A stretch of DNA of 56,932 bases from Bacteroidales bacterium (GTDB lineage Bacteria; Bacteroidota; Bacteroidia; Bacteroidales; F082), in the NCBI GenBank assembly GCA_017651645.1, contig JAGCCO010000030.1, positions 1 through 56,932 of the forward strand, in the 5' to 3' direction. A program made the position numbers and the translations under genes. Each line of letters begins with the position of its first letter. Position 1 is the first letter of the stretch. Under the pieces are notes generated by a model, which ran no database searches, was not told the origin of the DNA, and saw only the letters and a program-made list of their open reading frames with translations. Below are positions 17,339 through 26,839 of this stretch, in pieces.

Positions 17339-18613
17339 CTACTGTCCCTTCTGATAATCAGCATACAATCTGTCAAAAGTATCCCAAATAATCATACTTT
17401 GTCCATTCTCGTCCTTGATTTGCAGTTTTTCGCGAATTCCTTTCAAAACACTGAAGACACTACTTCTATCACGATCCACGACCATTATTCTAGCGAATAA
17501 CTGATCAAGTGTATTCTGTTGCTTACTTGCTATTGTATCGCCGATTTCATAATAATGAGTGAAATCTACTACAGACTTCGACTGCAAAATCTGCTCTTTC
17601 CCTTCTACGGATGCTATTGTTCCTTCTCTCAAAGGAATAGCCATAGATGAACCAAACATTCCTTTAAAAAAAGGATCGATTTTCTTTATATCATCAGGTT
17701 CACACATTTTCCCTGTTAAAGAGTGATAAAGCAGCATTTTCATGGAATTATGACCACTTGTTGCTTCTGTCATCTTGTAAGTCATCCCTCCCGTCAAACG
17801 CAAACAACACTCATAAACATAGATGTTATCTCCATCAGGAATGGTCTGAAAAGCAACTACTCCATTTTCAAATCCTATTCCTTTTAATAGATTACAAACA
17901 TACTGGTTGTTGTTTTTCATCCAAAGATCAATGAACTTGGAGGGATAGAATGTATTTGAGGTTATCAATCCTTTATTCAGCACATATCGGTCTCCCATAG
18001 CCTCCAAATAATACCTACCATCTATAGCGACATACTTCACCATATTAGTCATGCCGCCATTTTCAACGTATTTTTCAATCAGTATTCTTTTGGATGATGA
18101 TTCTGCCAACGCCTTTTCTTTTGCCTTTTTCAACTCTTCTTGAGTACGGCAAACTGAAATTCCACGAGAAGCACAACCATCAACCGGTTTAACAATAACA
18201 GGAAAATCGGCTTCTGAAATACTGTCACTTATACTATACTCCGGTATTGTTGGCACTCTATACTTACGGCACAAATCCTTGAATACTCGTTTATTTTGCA
18301 TCAAATCCCATTGATTCTTGGTGCAATAGCAAGGATAACCCAACTGACCAATATAGTCGCACGTTTTTGAAATAATGAACTCACTTCCTCCCATAAAAAC
18401 GCCATCTACATTATGTTCCTTTATAAACGGAATCATCACAGAGGGGTCAGTCGTGTCAATACGATAATGCTCGTTTGCGATGGTATCAAGCACTCCGGGA
18501 TATAACCCAGCGAAGATTAAATAAACTCCATTATCTTTAGCAAACTGCTCAATATTGTTTTTCCATAAATTGCTACCAAGCAATAAAAGCCTTTTCCCAT
18601 GCAAATCTTTCAT
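17339..18613 (-). CDS. ATP-grasp ligase-like protein with altered metal-site residues
   Basis: The protein has 424 residues from the ATG at 18613. It has the order pre-ATP-grasp Rossmann (LLLLGSNLWKNN), then an ATP-binding lid (VIVKPVDGCASRGISV near residue 140) and a C-terminal grasp domain. In the metal-binding region, where active relatives have an acidic residue followed by E-x-N-x-R, this protein reads VAFQTIPDG and YECCLRLTGG: the first acid is Gln and the Asn is Cys. It may be inactive or use another metal arrangement. It is the last of three consecutive ATP-grasps (with 18651 and 19796) downstream of an amino-sugar gene pair, 37 bases from its neighbour. Family-wide chemistry is ATP-driven amide or ester bond formation. 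Confidence 0.8.
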   Translation of the reverse strand: MKDLHGKRLLLLGSNLWKNNIEQFAKDNGVYLIFAGLYPGVLDTIANEHYRIDTTDPSVMIPFIKEHNVDGVFMGGSEFIISKTCDYIGQLGYPCYCTKNQWDLMQNKRVFKDLCRKYRVPTIPEYSISDSISEADFPVIVKPVDGCASRGISVCRTQEELKKAKEKALAESSSKRILIEKYVENGGMTNMVKYVAIDGRYYLEAMGDRYVLNKGLITSNTFYPSKFIDLWMKNNNQYVCNLLKGIGFENGVVAFQTIPDGDNIYVYECCLRLTGGMTYKMTEATSGHNSMKMLLYHSLTGKMCEPDDIKKIDPFFKGMFGSSMAIPLREGTIASVEGKEQILQSKSVVDFTHYYEIGDTIASKQQNTLDQLFARIMVVDRDRSSVFSVLKGIREKLQIKDENGQSMIIWDTFDRLYADYQKGQ

Positions 18614-18650
18614 AAATATCACTTCCCATATAAAAAAACACAACTACTAA

Positions 18651-19799
18651 CTACAAACAATCATCTATGGTAATCCTATGATCAGAAACATAAATGAAGA
18701 AACCAGAACTGGACGCTTCAACATTACAAGTAGCGTCAGCAAAATCATCTCTTTGAACAGTATTCATATAACACCATGAAGCATCTTTTGCACTTTCAAA
18801 CAAACGCCGCAACTTTTCATTTTGCTTACTATGAAAATATATACCCGAATATGCTTTGCTTGTGATTTCAGTTGCCTGATAAATACCCAAGTGACACTCA
18901 ATTGCTGCCCTATAGTAGTCAAAGCCCGTACTTAGCGGTGTGAGAATGTCTGAGATATGATCACCGCCACCTCTTGCCCCCACTTCGATAAAGAATATCT
19001 CGTTGTCAATAATCTTAATTTCCAGATGTGCCATTCCGCAATTCAGGCCCAATACTTCCAAAATATCCCAGGTAACTCTGTCTATCCTGGCCTTCATACA
19101 GTCTGAAAGAATAGCAGGTTGATGGTGCGCAATTTCAACGAAATGCGGTGGCCCCGCCGATTCTTTTTCGGTATACTGAACCACATAATGATTACCTTGA
19201 CCATTCGAGAGACACTCTATTGAGTACTCTTTTCCTCCCTGAAGATACTCTTCAATCAAAACGGCTCCATTTGAGGAGTATTCCTTGGCCTCTTGAACCG
19301 CTTTTTGCAAATCATATTCATCATAAGCGATACCAATCCCTCTTTTCCCACAGGAATCAACAGCCTTGACAACAACTGGGAAAGAATCGGAATAATCCTT
19401 CCCGTAAAGAGTGAACCGGGGCTGGCGAACGGAGGTCAATTCTGAAACTCTAGTTCGCATCACATACTTATTCTTTCCAGCGAATCCCTGTTCCACATCA
19501 TTCCCAGGCAGACCCAGCAAATGAGCAACTTTGGCCGCAACTTCAGTTGACAATTCACTCGAAGCCATAATACCGTTCACGTCCAGATTTCGACAAGAAT
19601 CTGCAATAAAACCAATGTCGAAACAGTTCTCCTCCACAAATACATTCACAAGGTCTTTGGCAACAGAATCGCTTCTACCAAAAGCCACGATCTCTATACC
19701 CATTTCTCTAGCCTTTTTGATAATGGGTAAGGAACCTTCACCTGCACCTATGATGGCTAATACTTTTTTCCGACTTTGGAAATCTCTGATATCTTTCAT
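18651..19799 (-). CDS. ATP-grasp ligase (L-amino-acid-ligase/carboxylase-like)
   Basis: The 382-residue protein begins with a Rossmann segment (VLAIIGAGEGSLPIIKKA), then the lid VVVKAVDSCGKRGIGI near residue 145, IEEYLQGGKEYSIE, and a metal site HLEIKIIDNEIFFIEVGARG that keeps both acidic residues, with Gly in place of the usual Asn. ATP-grasp enzymes of this layout join a carboxylate, as an acyl-phosphate, to an amine. Its start overlaps the stop of the next ATP-grasp (19796) by four bases. The partners are probably a carboxylic acid and an amino sugar made by the dehydratase-aminotransferase pair upstream, which is inference from order. Confidence 0.85.
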   Translation of the reverse strand: MKDIRDFQSRKKVLAIIGAGEGSLPIIKKAREMGIEIVAFGRSDSVAKDLVNVFVEENCFDIGFIADSCRNLDVNGIMASSELSTEVAAKVAHLLGLPGNDVEQGFAGKNKYVMRTRVSELTSVRQPRFTLYGKDYSDSFPVVVKAVDSCGKRGIGIAYDEYDLQKAVQEAKEYSSNGAVLIEEYLQGGKEYSIECLSNGQGNHYVVQYTEKESAGPPHFVEIAHHQPAILSDCMKARIDRVTWDILEVLGLNCGMAHLEIKIIDNEIFFIEVGARGGGDHISDILTPLSTGFDYYRAAIECHLGIYQATEITSKAYSGIYFHSKQNEKLRRLFESAKDASWCYMNTVQRDDFADATCNVEASSSGFFIYVSDHRITIDDCL

Positions 19800-21010
19800 T
19801 GTGAAGTACCCCGTATCGCTTGAATATCTATTATCTCTTTGGTTTCGTCCAATATGCGACTAATTCTAGTATACATACCCGCATATGAATCTCCCGAGAC
19901 TATGAACTCTCCATATCTACTAAGACTGCTAGTGATAGGAGGAACAACATCACCCTCTTTGACTTTCAATTCGGCAAGAAACACCTCTGGCCTTTTTCTA
20001 ATCCTGTCCCAAACGCTCCCGTTTATTGAACGAACGATTCCTTCCGGAAACTGGAAAAACTCCACCCCTGCCGCCTTATCAACCCGCCCAGTCTTGGTGT
20101 CTATCGACTCACCTATCGCAATGTTCAGCAACTGATCTTCCATATTGATTCCTGTCGAAAGAGGAACCAGCGTCGAGGTAATAAAATCGCCACCAAGCCG
20201 AGGGCTCGTTTCGATGACAAAAATGCCCCGGTCGTTAATCTTCAACTCCGTGTGAGACGGGCAATTCTCAAAACGCAGGACCGACCCTATCTTCGCAACT
20301 ATCTCCCGAATAGCATCCTTCTGCTCATCGGTCAATAAAGCCGGTTGTTTATGTCCGACTTCCACATTGTATGGAAACTCTGTCGTTTTCTTCTCGGTAA
20401 ACTGAATCACCTCCGATTTCCCATCATTGTGGAGACCTTCGATGCTATACTCGGGCCCTTCAATGTATTCCTCAACGAGTACGGATTCTAGATGGGAATT
20501 CTCCAAAGCCTCATCAATCGAATTCCTCAACTCTTCTTGATTGCGACATAGTTTCACTCCCCTGCTCCCGGAGTTGTCACGAGGCTTGACAATGACCGGA
20601 TAAACCAGATCTTCTGCGTCCTCCACCCGCGAAATCAAACGCCCCCGAGCGTGAGGAATTCCCCCTAATTCAAACCGCTCTTTCATCAGGAACTTGTCGG
20701 TAGACCATCTCGCAGTATCAACCGAGAAGAACGGAAAACCATATTTCTCGGCAATCCGGGCCATCATCACCAGAGGCTTGTCCGTGGCGGCCGTGACAAT
20801 GGCATCGATGCCATATTTCTCCACAACCGCACAAGTCCCGTCAAAATCCTGCCCGCCAACCACCTCGAAGGCATCCGTATCATCCTTGCAATAGGCATCG
20901 GCGCAAGGATCGATACCCACCACGAAGAGTCCCATTTTATGAGCTCTTCCAATGATGGACTGCTGAAGCTCTCCGCAGCCGAAGACCAAAATGGATTTAT
21001 TGGATTTCAT
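19796..21010 (-). CDS. ATP-grasp ligase (L-amino-acid-ligase/carboxylase-like)
   Basis: The protein has 404 residues from the ATG at 21010, overlapping the aminotransferase stop by 14 bases; the longer frame from 21070 would overlap it by 74 and is unlikely. The order is Rossmann (ILVFGCGELQQSIIG), lid (VIVKPRDNSGSRGVKL), VEEYIEGPEYSIEG and metal site HTELKINDRGIFVIETSPRL, with both acids present. It is clearly related to the 18651 protein (LVPLSTG motif near the end of both). Together with 18651 and 17339 it forms a tandem set that probably arose by duplication. The substrate is unknown. Confidence 0.87.
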   Translation of the reverse strand: MKSNKSILVFGCGELQQSIIGRAHKMGLFVVGIDPCADAYCKDDTDAFEVVGGQDFDGTCAVVEKYGIDAIVTAATDKPLVMMARIAEKYGFPFFSVDTARWSTDKFLMKERFELGGIPHARGRLISRVEDAEDLVYPVIVKPRDNSGSRGVKLCRNQEELRNSIDEALENSHLESVLVEEYIEGPEYSIEGLHNDGKSEVIQFTEKKTTEFPYNVEVGHKQPALLTDEQKDAIREIVAKIGSVLRFENCPSHTELKINDRGIFVIETSPRLGGDFITSTLVPLSTGINMEDQLLNIAIGESIDTKTGRVDKAAGVEFFQFPEGIVRSINGSVWDRIRKRPEVFLAELKVKEGDVVPPITSSLSRYGEFIVSGDSYAGMYTRISRILDETKEIIDIQAIRGTSQ

Positions 21011-22136
21011 GGACGGCTTTCTCGACGGTATCACAGATGAAGTCAATCTGCTCAGGCGTGAGAGCGGCATACATCGGCAGCGTGAACTCGCAATCGGTCA
21101 CATAATCCGTCTGGGGCAGGACCGCGCCAAAGTCCTTGTAAATGGAAAAACGGTGGATTGCGGGATAGTGAACGCTGGTCTGGATGCCTGCAGCGTGGAT
21201 GTACTCGCGAATCTTGTTGCGGCGCTCTTTGTTCCCATCTTTCATGACCACGGGGAAGATGTAATTGGACACGAACTCCGTATTGTCAGCAAAAGGAACA
21301 ACAAGTTCTTCAACCTTGGAGAGACGGTCCACATACTGTTTCCGAACAGCCAGGCGCTTCTCTAAATCCCCCGGGAGTTTCTTCAACTGCTCGATGGCGA
21401 TGGCGGCACGGATATCATCCATGCGATAGTTGTAGCCAAGTTCGGTGATGTCATACTCCGTCGCATGGCCCGTAGCCCGCTGGTAAGACATCGTGCTCAT
21501 TCCGTGGGAACGTAGCAGACGGGCCTTGGCGGCATACTCTTCGTTGTTCGTCACGAACATTCCGCCTTCACCGGTAGAGATATTCTTGTTGGAGAAGAAG
21601 CTGAACGCGGAGCAATCACCGATGGTGCCAATTTTCTTTCCCTTGTATTCGGAAAGCGGTCCGTGGCAGGCATCCTCAACAATTTTGAGATTGTGCTTCC
21701 GGGCAATGGCCATGATCTCGTCCATCTTGGCCGGGAAACCCGCCATGTGGACAACGACAATTCCCTTGGTTCTCGGGGTAATCTTTCTCTCGATATCCTT
21801 CGGGTCGATGTTGATATGATCCGGACCGACGATGTCGCAAAAAACCGGAGTTGCACCCGTATAGCGGATACAGTTTGCCGATGCGGCAAAGGTCAGGGAG
21901 GGGCAGAGAACCTCATCCCCGGGACCGAATCCACAAATCATGCAGCAAAGATGAAGACCATCCGTGCAGTTGGTCAGGCTGACGGCGTATTTGGCGCCCA
22001 GCATCTTCGCGAACATCTCCTCGAGTTCGGCATTCTTGGGCCCTGTGGAAATCCACCCGGACATGATGGTATCATAGGCGGCCTGCGCTTCGCGGTCGTC
22101 GAAATTCAAGTTGAAAAGCGGTATCTTGTATGCCAT
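20997..22136 (-). CDS. DegT/DnrJ/EryC1 sugar aminotransferase
   Basis: The 379-residue PLP enzyme has the standard length. SLTNCTDGLHLC near residue 55, VEDACHGPLSEYKG near residue 150 and FFSNKNISTGEGGMFVT near residue 180, which holds the PLP-binding lysine, identify it as a nucleotide-sugar 3- or 4-aminotransferase. It follows the CapD-like 4,6-dehydratase gene by four bases, the usual pair that makes a 4-amino-4,6-dideoxy sugar from a UDP-HexNAc. Its stop overlaps the start of the first of three ATP-grasps, which suggests that the new amine is then acylated. Glutamate is the usual amino donor. Confidence 0.93.
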   Translation of the reverse strand: MAYKIPLFNLNFDDREAQAAYDTIMSGWISTGPKNAELEEMFAKMLGAKYAVSLTNCTDGLHLCCMICGFGPGDEVLCPSLTFAASANCIRYTGATPVFCDIVGPDHINIDPKDIERKITPRTKGIVVVHMAGFPAKMDEIMAIARKHNLKIVEDACHGPLSEYKGKKIGTIGDCSAFSFFSNKNISTGEGGMFVTNNEEYAAKARLLRSHGMSTMSYQRATGHATEYDITELGYNYRMDDIRAAIAIEQLKKLPGDLEKRLAVRKQYVDRLSKVEELVVPFADNTEFVSNYIFPVVMKDGNKERRNKIREYIHAAGIQTSVHYPAIHRFSIYKDFGAVLPQTDYVTDCEFTLPMYAALTPEQIDFICDTVEKAVHEIQ

Positions 22137-22140
22137 AATC

Positions 22141-23346
22141 TTACATTTTCTGATCCAGATTCTTCCCTTTCTCTTCGTGCTCGAAGTTCGGAATGAACTC
22201 CTTGATAGCCTTCACGACATCCTCTTTCGTGAAGTCGGATGCAAACATATCCTTCAATTTGCCAAAGAAGGCATCTACCTCGCACATCGGCCGTCGCGTC
22301 GTTTCTTCGATGACACCCAAGGCGTTGAAACGGTCCAGATTAATCTTTTCTCCCGGGATATAAAACTCTTCATAAGCCTTCTCCCCTGTGGTGTCGCTCT
22401 TGAAGTAAACGACCGGATATTCCGCACTGTCATAGGTCATTTGCTGCGCGAAAGACTTAGCGGAATCATCATCCGTAAACTCTTTCTTGACATATCCTTC
22501 GGATTTCACGAAATCATCGCAGATGGAACTGAAGGTCAACATCTGCTCCTCCCCCAGTTTAGGGAAGAAAGTTTCTCCGCTCTTCCCAAGGATACAGGCA
22601 AGCATGCAGATCTGGCCGCTTTCTTCGGGAGAGACGAAGTAACGTTTTACATCATACGGAGCGGCAAGCGGCTGCTTCTTTTGCAAGCGATGTAACCATC
22701 CGTCCGGCAAGGAACCATTGCTGAAAGCGACATTGGCAAAACGAGCGGTCGTAACCTTGAACCTGTCGCCATAGGCCATGACCAGATCTTCCATAATCCG
22801 CTTGCTGGCGCCCATGATATTCACCGGATTCGCCGCCTTGTCCGTACTGACGCAGAAGAAATGCTTGGGCGGATACTCGCAAAGCAAATCCATTAATCTC
22901 TTTGCCTTGATGTCATTATTCTCTATCAAAGCCTGGACAGAATACTTGTCCTTCTCGCTGCGGACGTGCTTATGGGCGGAGAAATTGGCAACGATGTCAA
23001 AGCCCTTCTCCTCCCGGAAAATCCTAGCAAAGATGGGATTGTCGAAATCCAGGGTGTAAGTCCGATAATCCTGGGGCACATACAATCCGGCCGTAGAACG
23101 GATATCGCGCGTCAACTCAACCAGTCCGTTTTCATTCAAGTCGATAACAACCAGTTTTCCTGGACAAAATGGCAGAACCGATTTAATGAAAGAGGATCCG
23201 ATACTTCCAGCGCCACCGATTACACAGACAGATTTCCCTTCAATCTCCGAAGTCAGTATTTCGGTATTCGCTTTGATATCCGAAGCAAAGAGACTGGTCG
23301 GACGAAAAGTGACGCGGGTGGAAATGAATTGATTGAGATTGAACAT
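22141..23346 (-). CDS. CapD-like nucleotide-sugar 4,6-dehydratase (soluble)
   Basis: The 401-residue protein is an extended SDR. CVIGGAGSIGSSFIKSV near residue 35 is the NAD(P)-binding loop, and STDKAANPVNIMGASKR near residue 165 matches the catalytic segment of the FlaA1/CapD family (TDKAVNPTNVMGATKR-like). The N-terminal membrane domain of large CapD proteins is absent. Such enzymes dehydrate UDP-GlcNAc, or similar, at C4/C6, sometimes with C5 inversion. The downstream aminotransferase would use the product. A C-terminal extension of about 100 residues follows the SDR core. It sits 20 bases downstream of the KAS III gene. Confidence 0.9.
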   Translation of the reverse strand: MFNLNQFISTRVTFRPTSLFASDIKANTEILTSEIEGKSVCVIGGAGSIGSSFIKSVLPFCPGKLVVIDLNENGLVELTRDIRSTAGLYVPQDYRTYTLDFDNPIFARIFREEKGFDIVANFSAHKHVRSEKDKYSVQALIENNDIKAKRLMDLLCEYPPKHFFCVSTDKAANPVNIMGASKRIMEDLVMAYGDRFKVTTARFANVAFSNGSLPDGWLHRLQKKQPLAAPYDVKRYFVSPEESGQICMLACILGKSGETFFPKLGEEQMLTFSSICDDFVKSEGYVKKEFTDDDSAKSFAQQMTYDSAEYPVVYFKSDTTGEKAYEEFYIPGEKINLDRFNALGVIEETTRRPMCEVDAFFGKLKDMFASDFTKEDVVKAIKEFIPNFEHEEKGKNLDQKM

Positions 23347-23366
23347 ATAAATAGGAATCTGGAACT

Positions 23367-24428
23367 TTACATCAGATATAACGGTTCAACCACGACTTGA
23401 TTTGTTTTCAATATCATCGTTCCCCACGTCAAACCCAAACCAAACGAAGAGCAAAGCAGGGTTAAATCTCTGGATTTCAAGTCCTCGGCAATCTCCGAAA
23501 CCATAAGCATCGGGATGGAAGCACCTCCTAAGTTACCGAACTTTTGCAAGTCATAAGGTACTTTCTGGGGGTCAAGTTTCAGTTTCTTCACCAGGCGGTC
23601 GACAATCAACTTATTGGCTTGGTGAATAAGAAAAAAGTCCACATCCTTATCCTTGTCGATACACTCTGTTTCCAGCATATTCTTTACGCTCATGGATGGT
23701 TTAGTGATGGCGAAAGAGAACACATCCATACCATTGATTAACGCATCTTTGGGCGCTCGGACAATGCCGTTACCAAAATCCTCAAGTGTAAATGACTCCT
23801 CCTGGGTAATGGGATGTCTATAGCCCCCATGCGGGGTCATCAAGGCTTTATAACCAGATCCTAAAGTATTGAAATCGATGATAATGTCGTCTGCCGATGT
23901 ATCGTATTCAAGCGCAAGAGCCGTACCGCAATCACCAAACAGCGGCACACGGCTTTTGTCAATGGGACTGCCCATGCGCATAGCCGTATCACCAATCAGG
24001 CACAAAGCCCTTTTGACAGTTCCCGCCGACAATAGATTACCCGCCACGTTGATGGCATACATGCAGCCACAGCATCCCATCGGCAAATCAAGGACAAAAG
24101 TTGTACTTGGCAGTCCAAGACGATCCTGCAGAATGGCAGATGTCGGTGGAGTGCGATAATCACCTGTCACCGAAGAGAAGACCAGCACATCGATACTCTC
24201 TTTTGTCCAACCCAAATCGGCTATCAGTCTCTCAGCGGCATCGAGACAAAGATCAGACGCACAAATGTCATCGGGCGCGATATACCGCTGTTTGATTCCG
24301 ACGGTATTATCAAACAGTTCCGCTTCCTCCTTAGTAAAGAAAGGGAAATCAGAAGTCTTTACAGGGTTGTTCGGAACCGTTCCGCTAACACCTCTCAGGG
24401 AAACGTTTTTTATTCTCCAAAGAGCCAT
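23367..24428 (-). CDS. 3-oxoacyl-ACP synthase III-like (KAS III)
   Basis: The 353-residue thiolase-fold protein keeps the Cys-His-Asn triad: Cys119 in MGCCGCMYAI, His269 in FFLIHQANK and Asn299 in FGNLGGASIP. KAS III enzymes condense an acyl-CoA with malonyl-ACP. A carrier protein lies directly upstream, overlapping by one base, and two FabG-like reductases and an AMP ligase follow the same order. I infer synthesis of a short beta-keto or 3-hydroxyacyl chain on ACP. Similar sets (ACP, KAS III, reductase) make the 3-hydroxybutyryl group on the modified viosamine of Pseudomonas syringae flagellin. It is not the housekeeping FabH, given the setting. Confidence 0.9.
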   Translation of the reverse strand: MALWRIKNVSLRGVSGTVPNNPVKTSDFPFFTKEEAELFDNTVGIKQRYIAPDDICASDLCLDAAERLIADLGWTKESIDVLVFSSVTGDYRTPPTSAILQDRLGLPSTTFVLDLPMGCCGCMYAINVAGNLLSAGTVKRALCLIGDTAMRMGSPIDKSRVPLFGDCGTALALEYDTSADDIIIDFNTLGSGYKALMTPHGGYRHPITQEESFTLEDFGNGIVRAPKDALINGMDVFSFAITKPSMSVKNMLETECIDKDKDVDFFLIHQANKLIVDRLVKKLKLDPQKVPYDLQKFGNLGGASIPMLMVSEIAEDLKSRDLTLLCSSFGLGLTWGTMILKTNQVVVEPLYLM

Positions 24429-24667
24429 CAGAGTTCAATATCATATTTAGCCAATATTGCCTTGGCGTTATTGTAGGAAGTGAATTCAAGAATGTCTTCG
24501 GCATCCAACATGATGTCAAACTCATCCTCCACTGCAGTGGTAAGACCGAGTTGACGTACTGAATCCCAACCGTCAATGTGACATTTATCAAAAGTGTCGT
24601 TCAATACCGAGGCGTCAACCGAGAACACCTCGCAAAAAATACCGTTCAGTTTTTCTATGTTTGTCAT
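24428..24667 (-). CDS. Acyl carrier protein
   Basis: The 79-residue acidic protein has the four-helix ACP pattern with a phosphopantetheine attachment site GWDSVRQL (Ser36). It lies 26 bases after the AMP-ligase gene and overlaps the KAS III start by one base, so it probably serves these two enzymes. The usual DSL motif is DSV here, a common variant in secondary-metabolism and O-antigen carriers. Confidence 0.92.
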   Translation of the reverse strand: MTNIEKLNGIFCEVFSVDASVLNDTFDKCHIDGWDSVRQLGLTTAVEDEFDIMLDAEDILEFTSYNNAKAILAKYDIEL

Positions 24668-24693
24668 AATCGCGTTTGATTCTGTCTATTCAG

Positions 24694-26097
24694 TTATTGG
24701 TTAATCACCTTCCCGGCCTCATTCCGAAGCAAAGCATCAACAACTTGTACTTCAACATTTTTATGGAAAAGGTGGGTCTTTTCTTCAATAAAGCCAGGCA
24801 GAACTTCTACCATCTTCGGGTCGGTCACCAGAATAGTGAGCTTCTGGTCATCACCTTTACAGTAACAATCCACATGGTATTGTCCTTTTATCATTGTTTC
24901 GACTTCATCAAGACCGATACGCAACCCGAAAATCTTCAGGAATCGTTTCAGTCGTCCGATGATGAAATAGCATCCGTCGGCATCGCGACGGGCCAAGTCG
25001 CCGGTGTGCATCACGCCATGGTTTTCATCGCCTTTTATGAGATCGGTAATCGTCTCCGCATATCCGAGAGTCACGTTTTCTCCCCGATAAACCATCTCCC
25101 CTTCCGCTTCCCCCGAAAAGGACTCGTGCCCGTCCTTATCTAGAATGGATAACTTTCCGCCCGGCTCGGCATATCCGATACTGCAAGTCTTGGTCAAGGC
25201 CAATTCAGCAGGCAGATAAGCCATGCGCGCCGTGCATTCCGATTGGCCATAAGTGGCGATGAAACGCTTTCCTTTTTCAAAAGCATATGTGGCCAGGGCT
25301 TGGAATACTTCTGGTGACAGTTTTCCGCCTCCTTGGGAAATAGTCCTGAGTTTCGGCAAATCCATCTTGGTGAAACGCATCTTCATCAAGATCTCATAAC
25401 TATAAGGCACACCAGTGAAACTGGTAGCTTCTTTCAACATCGCCCAAAAGCCTTTATCCAATAATGAACGGGCAGACAACAGCACGGTGGCTCCCGCGTA
25501 TAGATGAGAGGTTATGACCGAAAGTCCCATGGTATAGTGCATAGGGAGTATCGCCAACGCTTTTTCATCCTCCGTCAGATTAAACAATCGGCACACATTA
25601 TCTGCATTGGCTTCAATGTTTCGATAACTGTGGCGCACCAATTTCGGACTTCCCGTACTGCCACTCGTAGGCAAGAGCAATGACAACGCCTCATTGAGAA
25701 GAATTGAAGGATATCCCGTCTTGACGAGCGAATAATCCCATGCCTGGAAAACGACTTCCCCCTTAAAGGAAGACACCAATTCATCCGGAAGCCATAAAAA
25801 TTGCGGCCTATACTGTTCAAACAGATTGAAGACAAGGCCATGCTCCGTTTTCGCGCTTAGAATTAGCGGCACAACCTGATTGGAAAGGGCTGAAGTATAA
25901 CCCAACAAAGAGCCGATCCTGTTCTCTGACAAAACAAAAATCAGAGATCGTGAGGGCAGATGTCTCCCAAACAGGGCCGAGAAGTCACAAATCTCACCAT
26001 AAGTAATGGATTTGCCACTGTCGTCGATAACGGCAACTTTATCCTTTCTTTTCTTGTCCAGATTCAAGAACATCTTTTGACTTAGATACTTGCGCAA
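24694..26097 (-). CDS. AMP-binding acyl-CoA/ACP ligase (ANL family)
   Basis: The 467-residue protein keeps all ANL motifs: phosphate loop PTSGSTGSPKLVRH near residue 140, YGQSECTARMAYLP near residue 265, MHTGDLARRDADGCYFI near residue 340 with the ribose aspartate, and a terminal lysine in NEAGKVINQ. It would adenylate a carboxylic acid and pass it to CoA or to an ACP. The length is a little shorter than typical ligases (500-550) because of a compact N-terminal region. It overlaps the upstream reductase gene by 16 bases. A starter acid for KAS III or loading of the ACP at 24428 is the simplest role. Confidence 0.9.
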   Translation of the reverse strand: MRKYLSQKMFLNLDKKRKDKVAVIDDSGKSITYGEICDFSALFGRHLPSRSLIFVLSENRIGSLLGYTSALSNQVVPLILSAKTEHGLVFNLFEQYRPQFLWLPDELVSSFKGEVVFQAWDYSLVKTGYPSILLNEALSLLLPTSGSTGSPKLVRHSYRNIEANADNVCRLFNLTEDEKALAILPMHYTMGLSVITSHLYAGATVLLSARSLLDKGFWAMLKEATSFTGVPYSYEILMKMRFTKMDLPKLRTISQGGGKLSPEVFQALATYAFEKGKRFIATYGQSECTARMAYLPAELALTKTCSIGYAEPGGKLSILDKDGHESFSGEAEGEMVYRGENVTLGYAETITDLIKGDENHGVMHTGDLARRDADGCYFIIGRLKRFLKIFGLRIGLDEVETMIKGQYHVDCYCKGDDQKLTILVTDPKMVEVLPGFIEEKTHLFHKNVEVQVVDALLRNEAGKVINQ

Positions 26098-26837
26098 CCG
26101 TCCACACCAAGGATTTGACCGCTGATATAAGAAGCCCTGTCCGAAGCCAAGAAAGAAACGGCATTGGCAACATCTTGCGGTGTGCCAAGGCGTCCGAGAG
26201 CAATTCTGCCAATGCGTTGCTCTATCTTTTCACCATCACTCTCATAGAGTTCTTTGAAACGTTCCGTCTCAATAATCCCGGGTGCCACGGCGTTAACACG
26301 AATATGCTGGGGAGCCAACTCTTTTGCCGCCGACTTTGTGAGAGCGATCACGGCTCCCTTACTCGCAGCGTAAGCTACCTGCCCAGGAGAGCCCACCACG
26401 CCTGTGATGGAAGCCATATTGACGAAACAGCCACCACCATTGCGAGCCATCAATCTTGATGCGATCTGAATTATGTCAATGACGGCAAAAACGTTCACCG
26501 CATACATCTTTTCCAGCAGAGGTTTGGTTACCATACTCAACTTCTGATTAGCGATGATAGCGGCGTTGTTGACCACACAGTCAATACGTCCTTCCAACTT
26601 GTAGACCGACATTAGGCCAGCCTTTAGTGCGGCAGAGTCCGTCACGTCAAAACAGATCGGAATAACTTTGGTATCGTTTCGGGCAGCACAATCATTAGCC
26701 CAAACGTCCATATCGCCTTCTTGCAAGTCATTGGCATATACGATTGCACCATCCCTGGCAAATTGCTCAGCTATGACACGTCCAATGCCTCGACCGGCAC
26801 CGGTAATCAGACAGACTTTATTCTCGAGTAATTTCAT
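26082..26837 (-). CDS. FabG-like short-chain reductase
   Basis: The 251-residue classical SDR has the cofactor loop TGAGRGIGR at residue 12, NNAAI, and the catalytic serine plus YxxxK (YAASKGA) near residue 155. The C terminus, ISGQILGVDGCASI, is typical of 3-oxoacyl-ACP reductases. It would reduce a beta-keto acyl chain to 3-hydroxyacyl. A second, similar gene lies upstream, two bases away; they may act on different chains or one may be a sugar reductase. Confidence 0.9.
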   Translation of the reverse strand: MKLLENKVCLITGAGRGIGRVIAEQFARDGAIVYANDLQEGDMDVWANDCAARNDTKVIPICFDVTDSAALKAGLMSVYKLEGRIDCVVNNAAIIANQKLSMVTKPLLEKMYAVNVFAVIDIIQIASRLMARNGGGCFVNMASITGVVGSPGQVAYAASKGAVIALTKSAAKELAPQHIRVNAVAPGIIETERFKELYESDGEKIEQRIGRIALGRLGTPQDVANAVSFLASDRASYISGQILGVDGCASI

Positions 26838-26839
26838 AT

